A DNA stretch of 64,000 bases from Armatimonadota bacterium (lineage in GTDB: Bacteria > Armatimonadota > Armatimonadia > Armatimonadales > Armatimonadaceae). Both the position numbers and the translations under genes were made by a program. The stretch's first letter is position 1, and each line of letters starts with the position of its first letter. Positions 55,728-63,521 of the stretch are shown here, in pieces. The notes beneath the pieces are model-generated. The model searched no databases, was not told the origin of the DNA, and saw only the letters and a list, made by a program, of their open reading frames with translations. The DNA is taken from NCBI GenBank assembly GCA_026392155.1, contig JAPLCP010000133.1, forward strand, positions 1 through 64,000, read 5' to 3'.

Positions 55728-58241
55728 TTACTTCTCGGAACGGCGCATGGTGAGTCTTGCTGAGGTGCGGTGCGTGCCTAGCCTTGCTTCGACGTGGTAG
55801 GCTCCTGCAGGGACATCGGTCTTGCGCTCGTTTTGCAGGTTCCAGGTGAGGGTATTTGCGCCGCGTAGTAGTGTCGCCTGCCACTGCCGCATCACGCTCC
55901 CCGCGGCGTTGGTGACCGTCATCGTGACGGCTCCACCCGTGTCGCTCACGAGGCAGAAGCGGGCGCTGGGCCGCCCGCGCCGGTCACCGGGGACGCTGTC
56001 CCAGGGGAAGGGGTCGAGGACGATATCGCGGATCGGGTAGAGAAAGAGCGGCTCGGGGGTGGGCTTACGGATCGGGGCGAGGTCGAGAACCCAGGCACCA
56101 CGCCCAAACGTGCCGATCACCAGCTCACTCTCGCGCGACTGTACGGTCAGGTCCTGCACGGGTGTGGAGGGAAGCGTGGCGCTCAGCGACTCCCAGCTCT
56201 GCCCGGCGTCCCGCGAGAGATAGACCCCCAGATCGGTGCCAATATAAAGCAGCTTGGGATCGGTCGGGTCTTCTTTAATCACGTTCACGCACTCGGGCGG
56301 CAGGTTGCTCGCAATCGAGCGCCAGCTCTGGCCCGTGTCGGTGGAGACAAAGACATAGGGCCGCGTGTCACTCTCCCGAAAGCCGGTGAAGCTGACATAG
56401 AAGGTCGCGGCGTCGTGGTGCGAGAGGGTCACCCGGCTCACCCACTTGCGCGGCAGGCCAGCATCAATGTGGCTCCAGTGCGCGCCATCGTCGGTGCTCA
56501 GCCAGACCCGCCCGCCCTCCGTGCCTCCGACCAGCACTCCCGGCACCAGCGGCGACTCCGCCAGCATCGTGAGCGCCCCCGTGGGAACCGTGTCGCGATC
56601 ATTGCCCGCAGGCTCCCCCAGCTCCGGGCTAATCGCCTTCCAGGTCGCGCCTCTATCGGTGGTCTTGAGCACTTTATTGGCCCCCATATAGAGCGTGCGC
56701 GGGTTGTGCGGCGAGATGAAAAACGGCGTGTACCAGCTAAAACGCAGGCCTGGCAGCCCCGGCCTAAGGCTCTCCGACGACGGCCCGCCACTGAGAATCG
56801 AGCGACCTGTGGTGTCCATTCGCATCAGCGCCCCGTTCTGGTGCTCGTAGTAAACAAAGCGCTCGTCGGTGGGATCGGGGAGAGTCACAAAGCTATCGCC
56901 GCCCGTCCAGCGGTCCAGATACACACTGCGCCACGGGTCGGGGAGGGCATCATCGAGGATGGCATCGCTTGGCCCGACCAGCGCGGCGTTGTCCTGGGTT
57001 CCAGCGAAGATTCGGTAGGGGGTCTGGTTATCGGTGGCCACAAAGTACATCTGCGCCACCGGGATATTGTTGAGGTGCAGCCAGCTCTCGCCCGCATCGT
57101 AGGAGAGAAACAGTCCGCCATCGTTGCCTAGGAGCAGGCGCTCTGGGTTGGCGGGATCGATCACCAGCTCATGGTGGTCCAGGTGCAGCGCCCGGCCCGG
57201 CGTCTCCTGCACGCGCAAGATCCGATCCCCAAGGCGCTGAAAGGTCGTGCCGCCGTCGTGGGACTGGAAGGCATGGTTGCCCAGGATATAGAGATGGTTC
57301 GTGTCGCGCGGGTCCACGCAGATATCCGTGAACTTCCAGCCATACGCCCCAAAAACGTCGTAGAGATCGTCGGTGTTTACCTTGCGCCAGCTCTCGCCGG
57401 AGTCTTCGGAGCGGTAGACCTCGCCGCCCACAAACGGCCTGTCTTTCTGCGTGCTCGGGGCGCGGTTGTCGAGATAGAGATAGAGCGTCTTCGGACTCTT
57501 CGGTGCAACCGCGATACTGGCCCGCCCTAGAAGCCCCGTCGGGAGCCCCTTGGTCAGCCGTTGCCAGCTCTTGCCGCCATCTTGTGACTTAAAGAGCCCG
57601 CCGCGCCGCCCTTCCTCGATCTGCCACGCCCACGCATAGAGCGTCCTAGGGTCTTTGGGATCAAGCGCTAGGTCCACGACGCCCGTGACATCGTCTATAA
57701 AGAGCACTTTTTCCCAGTGCACTCCGCCGTCGAGCGTCCGGTAGACCCCCCGCTCTGGGCTTGGTGTCCACTGCTTGCCCATCGCGGCGACATAGGCGAT
57801 ACTCGGGTTGGTCGGGTGCAGCAGTACTTTTGCAATATGGTGCGTCGCCTCCAGCCCGAGATGTGTCCACGATGCCCCCCCATTGACCGACTTAAAGACC
57901 CCCGTGCCTGGATAGGCGTAGCCGGCGTACCGTGGCTGCGCCTCGCCCGTGCCTACCCAGACCGTATTGGGATGGCTCTGCGAGACCGCTACGTCCCCGA
58001 TGGCAAAGGCGCTCTCGTGCTCGAAAATAGGTCGCCAGGTCAGGCCATTGTTCACCGTCTTCCAGAGATTGCCCGAGCCCACCCCCACATAGATCGTCCC
58101 CGTATTGCCCGGCGGAATCGCCACCGCCTCCACCCGCGCCCCGATCTTCACCGGCCCCACGGGTCGCCAAGCCAGCCCCCGAAAGAAAGAGCTCTGCGCC
58201 AGCGCCTGATGCGCCGCCCAAGCCGGTAGTGTCTGTTTCAT
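55728..58241 (-). CDS. BNR/sortilin-type beta-propeller repeat protein
   Basis: 837 residues. Many BNR (Asp-box-like) repeats are seen: GVYRTLDGGVHWEKV, GLFKSQDGGKSWQRL, VYRSEDSGESWRKV, VFVSTDTGQSWRSI, VYLSRDAGQSWESL. This is typical of the large VPS10/sortilin-like or xyloglucanase-like propellers. The C-terminal about 130 residues form a beta-sandwich with AGAYHVEARLG, as in gliding/sorting domains, but it is not a PEP-CTERM or Por signal. The N-terminus (MKQTLPAWAAHQALAQSSFF) is not a convincing signal peptide. Role unknown; extracellular homologues bind or cleave glycans. Confidence 0.8.
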   Translation of the reverse strand: MKQTLPAWAAHQALAQSSFFRGLAWRPVGPVKIGARVEAVAIPPGNTGTIYVGVGSGNLWKTVNNGLTWRPIFEHESAFAIGDVAVSQSHPNTVWVGTGEAQPRYAGYAYPGTGVFKSVNGGASWTHLGLEATHHIAKVLLHPTNPSIAYVAAMGKQWTPSPERGVYRTLDGGVHWEKVLFIDDVTGVVDLALDPKDPRTLYAWAWQIEEGRRGGLFKSQDGGKSWQRLTKGLPTGLLGRASIAVAPKSPKTLYLYLDNRAPSTQKDRPFVGGEVYRSEDSGESWRKVNTDDLYDVFGAYGWKFTDICVDPRDTNHLYILGNHAFQSHDGGTTFQRLGDRILRVQETPGRALHLDHHELVIDPANPERLLLGNDGGLFLSYDAGESWLHLNNIPVAQMYFVATDNQTPYRIFAGTQDNAALVGPSDAILDDALPDPWRSVYLDRWTGGDSFVTLPDPTDERFVYYEHQNGALMRMDTTGRSILSGGPSSESLRPGLPGLRFSWYTPFFISPHNPRTLYMGANKVLKTTDRGATWKAISPELGEPAGNDRDTVPTGALTMLAESPLVPGVLVGGTEGGRVWLSTDDGAHWSHIDAGLPRKWVSRVTLSHHDAATFYVSFTGFRESDTRPYVFVSTDTGQSWRSIASNLPPECVNVIKEDPTDPKLLYIGTDLGVYLSRDAGQSWESLSATLPSTPVQDLTVQSRESELVIGTFGRGAWVLDLAPIRKPTPEPLFLYPIRDIVLDPFPWDSVPGDRRGRPSARFCLVSDTGGAVTMTVTNAAGSVMRQWQATLLRGANTLTWNLQNERKTDVPAGAYHVEARLGTHRTSARLTMRRSEK

Positions 58242-58280
58242 CCTAGCATCTTTTCTCTCAGCCGTTGTCCCTACTTAATT

Positions 58281-58312
58281 TTGATAGGTAGCTCGCGACA
58301 GTATTGTATACT
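58281..58312 (+). promoter_or_regulatory. Candidate promoter of the VapBC-like pair
   Basis: TTGATA (58281-58286) and TATACT (58307-58312) are 20 bases apart, with an overlapping TATTGT alternative at 15 bases. The leader to ATG 58323 would be about 4-10 bases. Confidence is limited by the non-ideal spacing. Confidence 0.4.
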
Positions 58313-58322
58313 GAATACCATT

Positions 58323-58538
58323 ATGACGACGCTGGAGAAAATCGAAAAAGAGGCCCGTGATCTCTCCCCTGCGGAGATTTTGGAGCTGGTAAAGCGACTC
58401 CTAAACCAGCTTCCCACATCTGATTCGCAGCCCACAACACCACGGCCCTACGCACTTGCAAAAGGCCTTTTTGAGGTGCCTGCCAGCTTCGACGATCCTC
58501 TCCCTGATGATCTCCTAGATGCCTTTGAAGGCCGATGA
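58323..58538 (+). CDS. Small antitoxin-like protein of a VapBC-type pair
   Basis: 71 residues. The N-terminal helix TLEKIEKEARDLSPAEILELVKRLLNQL resembles the short helical antitoxins placed before PIN toxins; the C-terminal part, rich in Pro and Asp, would wrap the toxin. The stop overlaps the toxin start as ATGA, standard for such modules. I start at ATG 58323, not at an upstream in-frame codon at 58281, which would overlap the promoter. The exact antitoxin family is uncertain. Confidence 0.75.
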   Translation: MTTLEKIEKEARDLSPAEILELVKRLLNQLPTSDSQPTTPRPYALAKGLFEVPASFDDPLPDDLLDAFEGR

Positions 58539-58921
58539 AACTCCTTCTCGACACCCACATCTTCCTCTGGTTCATCAACGGCGATTCTCGTCTGCCTGCG
58601 GCAACTCTGGCAGCAATTCGCGATCCAGGTAATCAGATCTATCTGAGTGCTGTTTCCTTTTGGGAAGTGGCAGTGAAGTACCAGCTTGGTAAACTTCCCC
58701 TCCCTGACTCACCTGAGATTTTTCTCCCCGCCTACTGTAGCCTGCACCGTATCCAGCTTCTAGCTCTGGAGCCCGGATGCATCACAGAGCTACTGACTCT
58801 TCCCAGTATTCATCGCGATCCTTTTGACCGAATGCTCATCAGCCAAGCCCTCCATCACAGCCTAACACTAGTTTCCGAGGATGCTTTGGTGCGCTCGTAT
58901 CCCGTAGTGTTTCTCAGCTAA
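58535..58921 (+). CDS. PIN-domain toxin (VapC-like)
   Basis: 128 residues, typical PIN length. The acidic catalytic residues are in place: LLLDTHIFLW (D6), SFWEVAVK (E44), IHRDPFDRML (D95/D98) and VSEDALV (D116). PIN toxins are Mg-dependent RNases, often of tRNA or rRNA. It is coupled to the antitoxin gene by a 4-base overlap. It abuts the convergent methyltransferase with zero spacing. Confidence 0.9.
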   Translation: MKLLLDTHIFLWFINGDSRLPAATLAAIRDPGNQIYLSAVSFWEVAVKYQLGKLPLPDSPEIFLPAYCSLHRIQLLALEPGCITELLTLPSIHRDPFDRMLISQALHHSLTLVSEDALVRSYPVVFLS

Positions 58922-59524
58922 CTAACGCGGTTTCTGAACAATAAAATAAAGATGCGACTCGGGGAGCTGGTCGTATTCAAGGTGGCGGCAGACACAGCCA
59001 AATCGGTCGATCAGGCGAAGCAGCTCGGGGATTCCGAGGGCGGCGTGGTAGAGCGGCTGGCCGTGGCAGGGGTTGGTGACTTCACCGGGCGTGTCCACGC
59101 CGCCGCTGGTGAAAATCAGTATGCCGCCGGGTGCAAGCGCAGCGCAGAGCTTTTCGAGTACCGACGCGTGATGCTCCAACGGGACGTGCCAGATGCTGTC
59201 CCAGGCGGAGATAAAGTCGTAGGTGCGGGGAAACTCCCAGGTGCAGATATCGGCATGATGAAAGACCGTGTCGGGGTGCTTGAGCCGGGCCAGCGCCAGC
59301 ATCTCCGTCGAGAAATCCAGCCCTTCAGCATCGTAGCCGTGTTTTTGCAGGAGCGTCAGAATCCGCCCACTACTGCCACAGCCCACATCCATCGCCCGGC
59401 CTGTTGGTGGCGCAAACTTTAAGGCCCGCTCGTGCTGCGCGATCCCATTCTCGTGGTTAAACGACTCATCGGCCCAGTGCTGGGCGAGCTGATCGTAGCT
59501 GGCGGCAGTCTGTGTCGTGGTCAT
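58922..59524 (-). CDS. Class I SAM-dependent methyltransferase
   Basis: 200 residues. Motif I is AMDVGCGSSGRIL (about 44-56), motif II/III region YDAEGLDFSTEML, and motif IV about FISAWDSIWHVPLEHH. LAPGGILIFTSGG is the post-motif strand. The C-terminal His/Cys-rich loop (NPCHGQPLYHA) could shape the acceptor site. The substrate is not predictable. It lies 3 bases downstream of the propeller-type gene at 59528 and so is probably in its operon. Confidence 0.87.
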   Translation of the reverse strand: MTTTQTAASYDQLAQHWADESFNHENGIAQHERALKFAPPTGRAMDVGCGSSGRILTLLQKHGYDAEGLDFSTEMLALARLKHPDTVFHHADICTWEFPRTYDFISAWDSIWHVPLEHHASVLEKLCAALAPGGILIFTSGGVDTPGEVTNPCHGQPLYHAALGIPELLRLIDRFGCVCRHLEYDQLPESHLYFIVQKPR

Positions 59525-59527
59525 GGA

Positions 59528-60841
59528 TTATTTTGTCCGAAAGGCGTAGAGGTCGGCATCTTTGAGGAGGAAGCGGAGCTTGATGGGCTTGCCGCTTAAA
59601 GAGGCGAGGTTCAGGTCAAGAGCGCCCTCTAGCTCGTCGCCAAAGAGCGGCTTGCTCTGGGCGAGCGGCTTGCCCGCGGGATCGAGCACCTCGACTTGGA
59701 TGTTGCCCGCCGCCGAGGTCGCGTAGTTGAGGACGAGGCGCGAGCCGTTGACAGTCACGGGGCGCGTGGTAAACTCGCCGCCGCTGGCGTCGGCGTGCAC
59801 CGACGCAAAGCCGTGGCGGCGCACGGTGATGCGGCGCAGCCTATGATCGGGCCAGTCGTAGTGCTCACTGGCGTAGAGGGAAAACTCGCCCTCACCGGTC
59901 TCGATAATTCCGGTGGCGGGCATGTTGCTGCGCTGGGTCCAGTTGTGCGGGTCGGGGCCGGGGCGCAGCCATGCCTCCAGAAACGGGCGGCTCCAGTGCA
60001 GACCATCGCGGCTGCTCATGAAGACGGCATCGGAGACACCCGGCTCTTTGTAGCCCGCGAGCTTGGTGCGCTCGGGGACAAAGCGTTTGGGGAAAGAGAG
60101 CAGCACATGGGGCGCGCCGGGGCAGGGGCGGACGGCGTTGGTGTAGAAGTGCTCGGTAGGTGTCCCTGGCGCGTAGCGGTTGGGCTCGGGCTTGCTCCAG
60201 CGCAGAAAGTCGTCGGAGAGGCAGCTCTGGATCGCACGGTAGCCACTGTACTCGCCCTGGGTGAAGTAGCGTGAGTAGAGCCGGTACTTGCCCAGCGCCT
60301 CATCGAAGAACGCCGTGTTGAGCGAGTCAAATGTCCCATCGGTGAGGACGGGCGCGGGGCTGAGCTTCTGCCAGCGCACCCCGTCAGGTGAGCCAAAGGC
60401 GTAGAGCTTGCTATTGATCCCGCCCAAAGCCTTGTAGCGCGCGTCGGGCTTGGTTTTTGGGTTGGTATCGAGAAACGGTGCGAAGTTGTGCGCCTCTAGC
60501 CCCTGCCAGACAATATTGTTCGCCTTGGAACCCCGAAACGCAAAGAGCCCGAGAGTGGGGCGCGTGAAGTGGATGCCGTCGTCGCTCTCAGCCAGGCACG
60601 TCGCCTGCTCCAGCGACTGATCGCCCGGACAGTAGCCCCGGTAGTAGAGCCGGACTTTCTTGCCGTCTTGGATCGCCGTAAAGTACGCGCTGGCCGGGCC
60701 CTCCCAGGGCCTATCGGTCGTCAGCACGAGCTCCCGCCGCACCGGCGTGCTCAGCCGTAGCGCCACCCCGCGCTTGCTCTCGACCAGCCCGTCGTCGACA
60801 AAAAGCTCCCACCGCGGGCCGATAGTCTCACTTTGTTTCAT
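59528..60841 (-). CDS. Five-bladed-propeller-like glycosidase-type protein
   Basis: 437 residues, no signal peptide. Repeating segments of the GH43/GH32-type propeller are visible: YFTAIQDGKKVRLYYRGY, TCLAESDDGIHFTRPTLG, LYAFGSPDGVRWQKL, QSCLSDDFLRWSKPE and FMSSRDGLHWSRPFLEAW. A C-terminal beta-sandwich (about 335 to the end) resembles accessory domains of glycoside hydrolases. Proteins with this pattern are common beside sugar genes in Planctomycetota and Verrucomicrobiota. Hydrolase activity is unproven; I see no certain catalytic pair. Confidence 0.68.
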   Translation of the reverse strand: MKQSETIGPRWELFVDDGLVESKRGVALRLSTPVRRELVLTTDRPWEGPASAYFTAIQDGKKVRLYYRGYCPGDQSLEQATCLAESDDGIHFTRPTLGLFAFRGSKANNIVWQGLEAHNFAPFLDTNPKTKPDARYKALGGINSKLYAFGSPDGVRWQKLSPAPVLTDGTFDSLNTAFFDEALGKYRLYSRYFTQGEYSGYRAIQSCLSDDFLRWSKPEPNRYAPGTPTEHFYTNAVRPCPGAPHVLLSFPKRFVPERTKLAGYKEPGVSDAVFMSSRDGLHWSRPFLEAWLRPGPDPHNWTQRSNMPATGIIETGEGEFSLYASEHYDWPDHRLRRITVRRHGFASVHADASGGEFTTRPVTVNGSRLVLNYATSAAGNIQVEVLDPAGKPLAQSKPLFGDELEGALDLNLASLSGKPIKLRFLLKDADLYAFRTK

Positions 60842-60844
60842 TGC

Positions 60845-61378
60845 TTAGTCTTCCAAAGCTTTGTCTGTTGCTTCCACCAATTTCTTTAAGAACTCAATCG
60901 CCTTTTTTAGTTCCTCACGTTTAACGAGATGAGGATTCGCTTCTCCTGTTATTTGCCGAGATCGATGTACAGCATCTCCCCGTTTAGATATTAGATTGTT
61001 TAATGTATTTTTTACAGTTTCTGTATCAATATTGCTCCAAAACCATTTTTCAGTAACATCAACTCCTGTATATTCTAAAAATACATGCTTTGTCTTTGCC
61101 CAATCCGGATTGTTAAATCTTTTCAGTTCGTTGAAAAGATGACGCTTCATAAAATTACCCAAATGGCTCCCAGTGACTAATTTTAGATGAATTTCCATTG
61201 ATTCACTCACACGATCTTCTACATATGTTTCCCAAGCAGTTAATGCCATTATAAGTCCTGCCCTCTTGAGCACTTCTGCATTCTCAGGTGGAGGCTTTAC
61301 ATTGATTGCATCAAAATGTTGTAGAAGTTCTTGCGCATCCAATATGGATTGTTCAAAGGTTGTTTTTGCTTTTGACAT
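60845..61378 (-). CDS. HEPN-domain (RiboL-PSP-HEPN-like) protein
   Basis: 177 residues. An all-helical HEPN pattern is followed by the catalytic Rx4H motif RGDAVH (R133/H138). ALTAWETYVEDRV lies in the first helices and KRHLFNELKRFN in the middle. HEPN domains of this type are usually RNases in toxin-antitoxin, abortive-infection or RNA-repair systems. The DNA is strikingly A+T-rich (well below 50% G+C by eye) and codon use differs from neighbours, a sign of recent transfer. No partner gene of similar composition adjoins it. It has an A+T-rich upstream region with TAAAAT about 14 bases before the ATG. Confidence 0.78.
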   Translation of the reverse strand: MSKAKTTFEQSILDAQELLQHFDAINVKPPPENAEVLKRAGLIMALTAWETYVEDRVSESMEIHLKLVTGSHLGNFMKRHLFNELKRFNNPDWAKTKHVFLEYTGVDVTEKWFWSNIDTETVKNTLNNLISKRGDAVHRSRQITGEANPHLVKREELKKAIEFLKKLVEATDKALED

Positions 61379-61438
61379 TTAACTCTTTACCTATTTTACA
61401 TTAGAAATAATTAGATTCTACAAGAGGCAAATTCATTT

Positions 61439-61467
61439 AAATCCACTCTGATTTTTGAGGCGGATTT
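61439..61467 (-). terminator. Possible terminator after the 61473 gene
   Basis: An imperfect stem (AAATCCGCCTC / GAGTGGATTT with a bulge) and an A-rich loop lie just past the stop of the small membrane protein. They sit in the 94-base A+T-rich gap next to the HEPN gene, which otherwise holds no gene. Confidence 0.35.
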
Positions 61468-61472
61468 TATCG

Positions 61473-61748
61473 TCATTTTGCCAGAAACTTATCTGTCCAG
61501 CGTTGCGCTTGCTCAATCTGTGCCTGCGCCTTGTCCAGCTCCGCCCGCGCTTCCTGATCGTCCCCGCGTAGCTTCTCGCGGGCCGCAGAGATCGCGCTAA
61601 GAGCCGGGCCGTAGTTGTCGCTGCTGGGGCCAGCCAAGATCGCTCCCCGCGCCTGTGCCCACGCCATCTGGTAGCCCACCTGATAGGCCAGCAAAATCGC
61701 GACAATCAGACCGAGCACAGCCGCCATTTCCTTATACGTTACTGTCAC
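61473..61748 (-). CDS. Small single-pass membrane protein with coiled coil
   Basis: 91 residues. One membrane helix lies at about 7-30 (VLGLIVAILLAYQVGYQMAWAQ). It is followed by a Gln/Glu/Ala-rich helix with heptad spacing (REKLRGDDQEARAELDKAQAQIEQAQRW). The GTG start overlaps the upstream stop by 4 bases, so it is translationally coupled. Function unknown. Confidence 0.7.
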   Translation of the reverse strand: MTVTYKEMAAVLGLIVAILLAYQVGYQMAWAQARGAILAGPSSDNYGPALSAISAAREKLRGDDQEARAELDKAQAQIEQAQRWTDKFLAK

Positions 61749-62086
61749 TGCTCTCCTCTCTCGACAAAGTACGCCGGAGGGTCAGGATGCTCGAAGGTGC
61801 CCTCATCAAATGCCTCGTATAAATCCTCGGGAAGCATGCTCCCTAGCTTCGTGTAGAGCGCCTCGTTTATGACCTCGTAAGCCCCGCCACTGCGGCGTGT
61901 CCCCATAAACTCATTTACTGCCGCCAGATCAGGATAGTGCATCGGCTGATGGAAAAACTGATTCAGCTCCGCTAGCGTCTGCTGGACAAAGAGTAGCTCC
62001 CGAAGCGAGACCATGACGGTTCGGTCTTCGGGAATCGTATCTAGTCCAAACACGACACGCTCTCGAACGGTGGGACGCTTTGTCAT
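61745..62086 (-). CDS. Unknown protein, operon with membrane protein
   Basis: 113 residues, mostly helical, not recognised (MVSLRELLFVQQTLAELNQFFHQP; EALYTKLGSMLPEDLYEAFDEG). The acidic C-terminus contains PDPPAYFVERG. There is no membrane segment. It starts at ATG 62086 after a strong Shine-Dalgarno GAGGAGG (62105-62099), and its stop is coupled to the next gene. Confidence 0.7.
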   Translation of the reverse strand: MTKRPTVRERVVFGLDTIPEDRTVMVSLRELLFVQQTLAELNQFFHQPMHYPDLAAVNEFMGTRRSGGAYEVINEALYTKLGSMLPEDLYEAFDEGTFEHPDPPAYFVERGEQ

Positions 62087-62108
62087 CGCTTTATCTTACC
62101 TCCTCGTA

Positions 62109-62561
62109 TTATGAAAATGAGGCGTTCACCCAGAGCTTCTTTTCGTCGTGGCGCTGCCAGAATTGCTCAAGTGTGATGGGGCGCTTGTAACGACGGACTT
62201 TACTTGGGCCGAACTGGTAGTCGCTGGTGAAGAGAAGTTTTCCTTCGGGGGAGGCGGCAAGCAGGGTCTTCAGGAGAATTTTAACGGCGAGCTTGTAGCG
62301 GGGCTTGAACTCCAAAAACTCCCACCACTCGGTGCAGAGATTGGCGGCAGTATAGGCATCGCGTTGCCATACACCAGGAAAACGCAGGCAGCTTCCGCCT
62401 AGATGGTAGATACAGCCTTGGAGCTGGTCAAAGTCTCGCTGGAAGAGCGACGGGTAGTCACGGTGCGAGAGTAGCGTGGTTTCTGCATCGACAGCACAGG
62501 GCAGGTAGCAAAAGTCGGTGGGCTCATGCTGGCTGAGGCAGATGATCTCGATAGAAGGCAT
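62109..62561 (-). CDS. Unknown soluble protein
   Basis: 150 residues, not recognised. It is rich in aromatic and Cys residues (CLSQHEPTDFCYLPCAVDAETTLLSH; LCTEWWEFLEFKPRYKLAVKILL). There is no signal peptide or clear metal motif. The gap from the GNAT gene upstream is 14 bases, so the two are probably co-transcribed. Confidence 0.65.
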   Translation of the reverse strand: MPSIEIICLSQHEPTDFCYLPCAVDAETTLLSHRDYPSLFQRDFDQLQGCIYHLGGSCLRFPGVWQRDAYTAANLCTEWWEFLEFKPRYKLAVKILLKTLLAASPEGKLLFTSDYQFGPSKVRRYKRPITLEQFWQRHDEKKLWVNASFS

Positions 62562-62575
62562 AAGTGCTCTATCGC

Positions 62576-63112
62576 CTAGGAGGGCTGAACTCGATAAAGC
62601 ACGTGCGGTGTGATGGGGTGCCCGACTGGGGGTAGCGGATGGTCGAAGTCGTCGCCTGAGTGGTGGGTCATGCCGAGCTTTTCCATGACGTTGCGGGAGC
62701 GCTGGTTGCTGACGGCGGTCATGGCGACGATCTCGGGGAGCTTGAGGGTTTGGAAGCCGTAGACGAGCGCGGCTTTTGCCCCCTCGGTGGCGTAGCCGTG
62801 CCCCCAGTGCTCATACGCCAGCCGCCAGCCGATCTCGACACAGGGAGTAAAGTGTGCCGTGAAGCGCGGGGTGGAGAGGCCGATGAAGCCGATAAACTCC
62901 GCAAGACGCGGCACCTCGACCGCCCAGAGGCCGAAGCCTTTCTCGGCGAAGTGCGCCTCGATTCGGTCTACCATCGCATCGCTTTCGGCGGTTGTGAGGG
63001 TGCTGGGGAAGCACTCCATCACACGCGGGTCGGCGTTGAGAGCGGCAAAAGCGGCGTGATCACTGGGACGCCAGCGGCGCAGGAGCAGGCGGTTGGTTTC
63101 GAGAGATGGCAC
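62576..63112 (-). CDS. GNAT acetyltransferase, RimJ/RimL type
   Basis: 178 residues. It opens with ETNRLLLRRWRPSDHAAFAALN and contains IGWRLAYEHWGHGYATEGAKAALVYGFQ, the RimJ/RimL acetyl-CoA binding arrangement. It then has LPEIVAMTAVSNQRSRNVMEKLGM, typical of N-terminal or small-molecule acetyltransferases of this group. The acceptor is unknown. The GTG start immediately follows the stop of the upstream gene at 63113. Confidence 0.9.
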   Translation of the reverse strand: MPSLETNRLLLRRWRPSDHAAFAALNADPRVMECFPSTLTTAESDAMVDRIEAHFAEKGFGLWAVEVPRLAEFIGFIGLSTPRFTAHFTPCVEIGWRLAYEHWGHGYATEGAKAALVYGFQTLKLPEIVAMTAVSNQRSRNVMEKLGMTHHSGDDFDHPLPPVGHPITPHVLYRVQPS

Positions 63113-63448
63113 CTAGATAAAAAATTTCCTCATGGAAATCACCGGTGAGGCCGCCCCTTGCTTTGGCTCACCAAAGATGATGAAGGCTTCGTCGGCGGCA
63201 ACCGGCATCATAATATGGGCAAAGTTTATACCGCTACTGAAATCTACGGTGACACGAGCCGCACGCAAAGAGCCCCCCGTCCCATCCCCTCTACGAATAT
63301 CCACAACCACATTTCCGCTGATCCCTGCGGTTGTCGCACTTACTTGAACCAGTAAAAAACCAGTCTGCTCCAAAACACCTTGATCCAAAACAACACTCTC
63401 TTGGTCTATTGCTAAGTCTTCCATATGATTCTCACTATATGTGTTCAT
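63113..63448 (-). CDS. Small beta-rich protein, function unknown
   Basis: 111 residues from ATG 63448; a second ATG at 63424 (MEDLAIDQESV) is preceded by TATAGT and may be the true start. The sequence is beta-rich (FLLVQVSATTAGISGNVVVDIRRGDG; FAHIMMPVAADEAFIIFGEP) with no signal peptide. No family is recognised. It is divergent from the alginate-lyase gene, which has its own -10 box. Confidence 0.6.
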   Translation of the reverse strand: MNTYSENHMEDLAIDQESVVLDQGVLEQTGFLLVQVSATTAGISGNVVVDIRRGDGTGGSLRAARVTVDFSSGINFAHIMMPVAADEAFIIFGEPKQGAASPVISMRKFFI

Positions 63449-63521
63449 TCTGTCAGTACAGACATTGTAATAGATAGAGGTACGGGCACCAAAGTCGCAT
63501 TAATTTGCGTTATGATACGCC

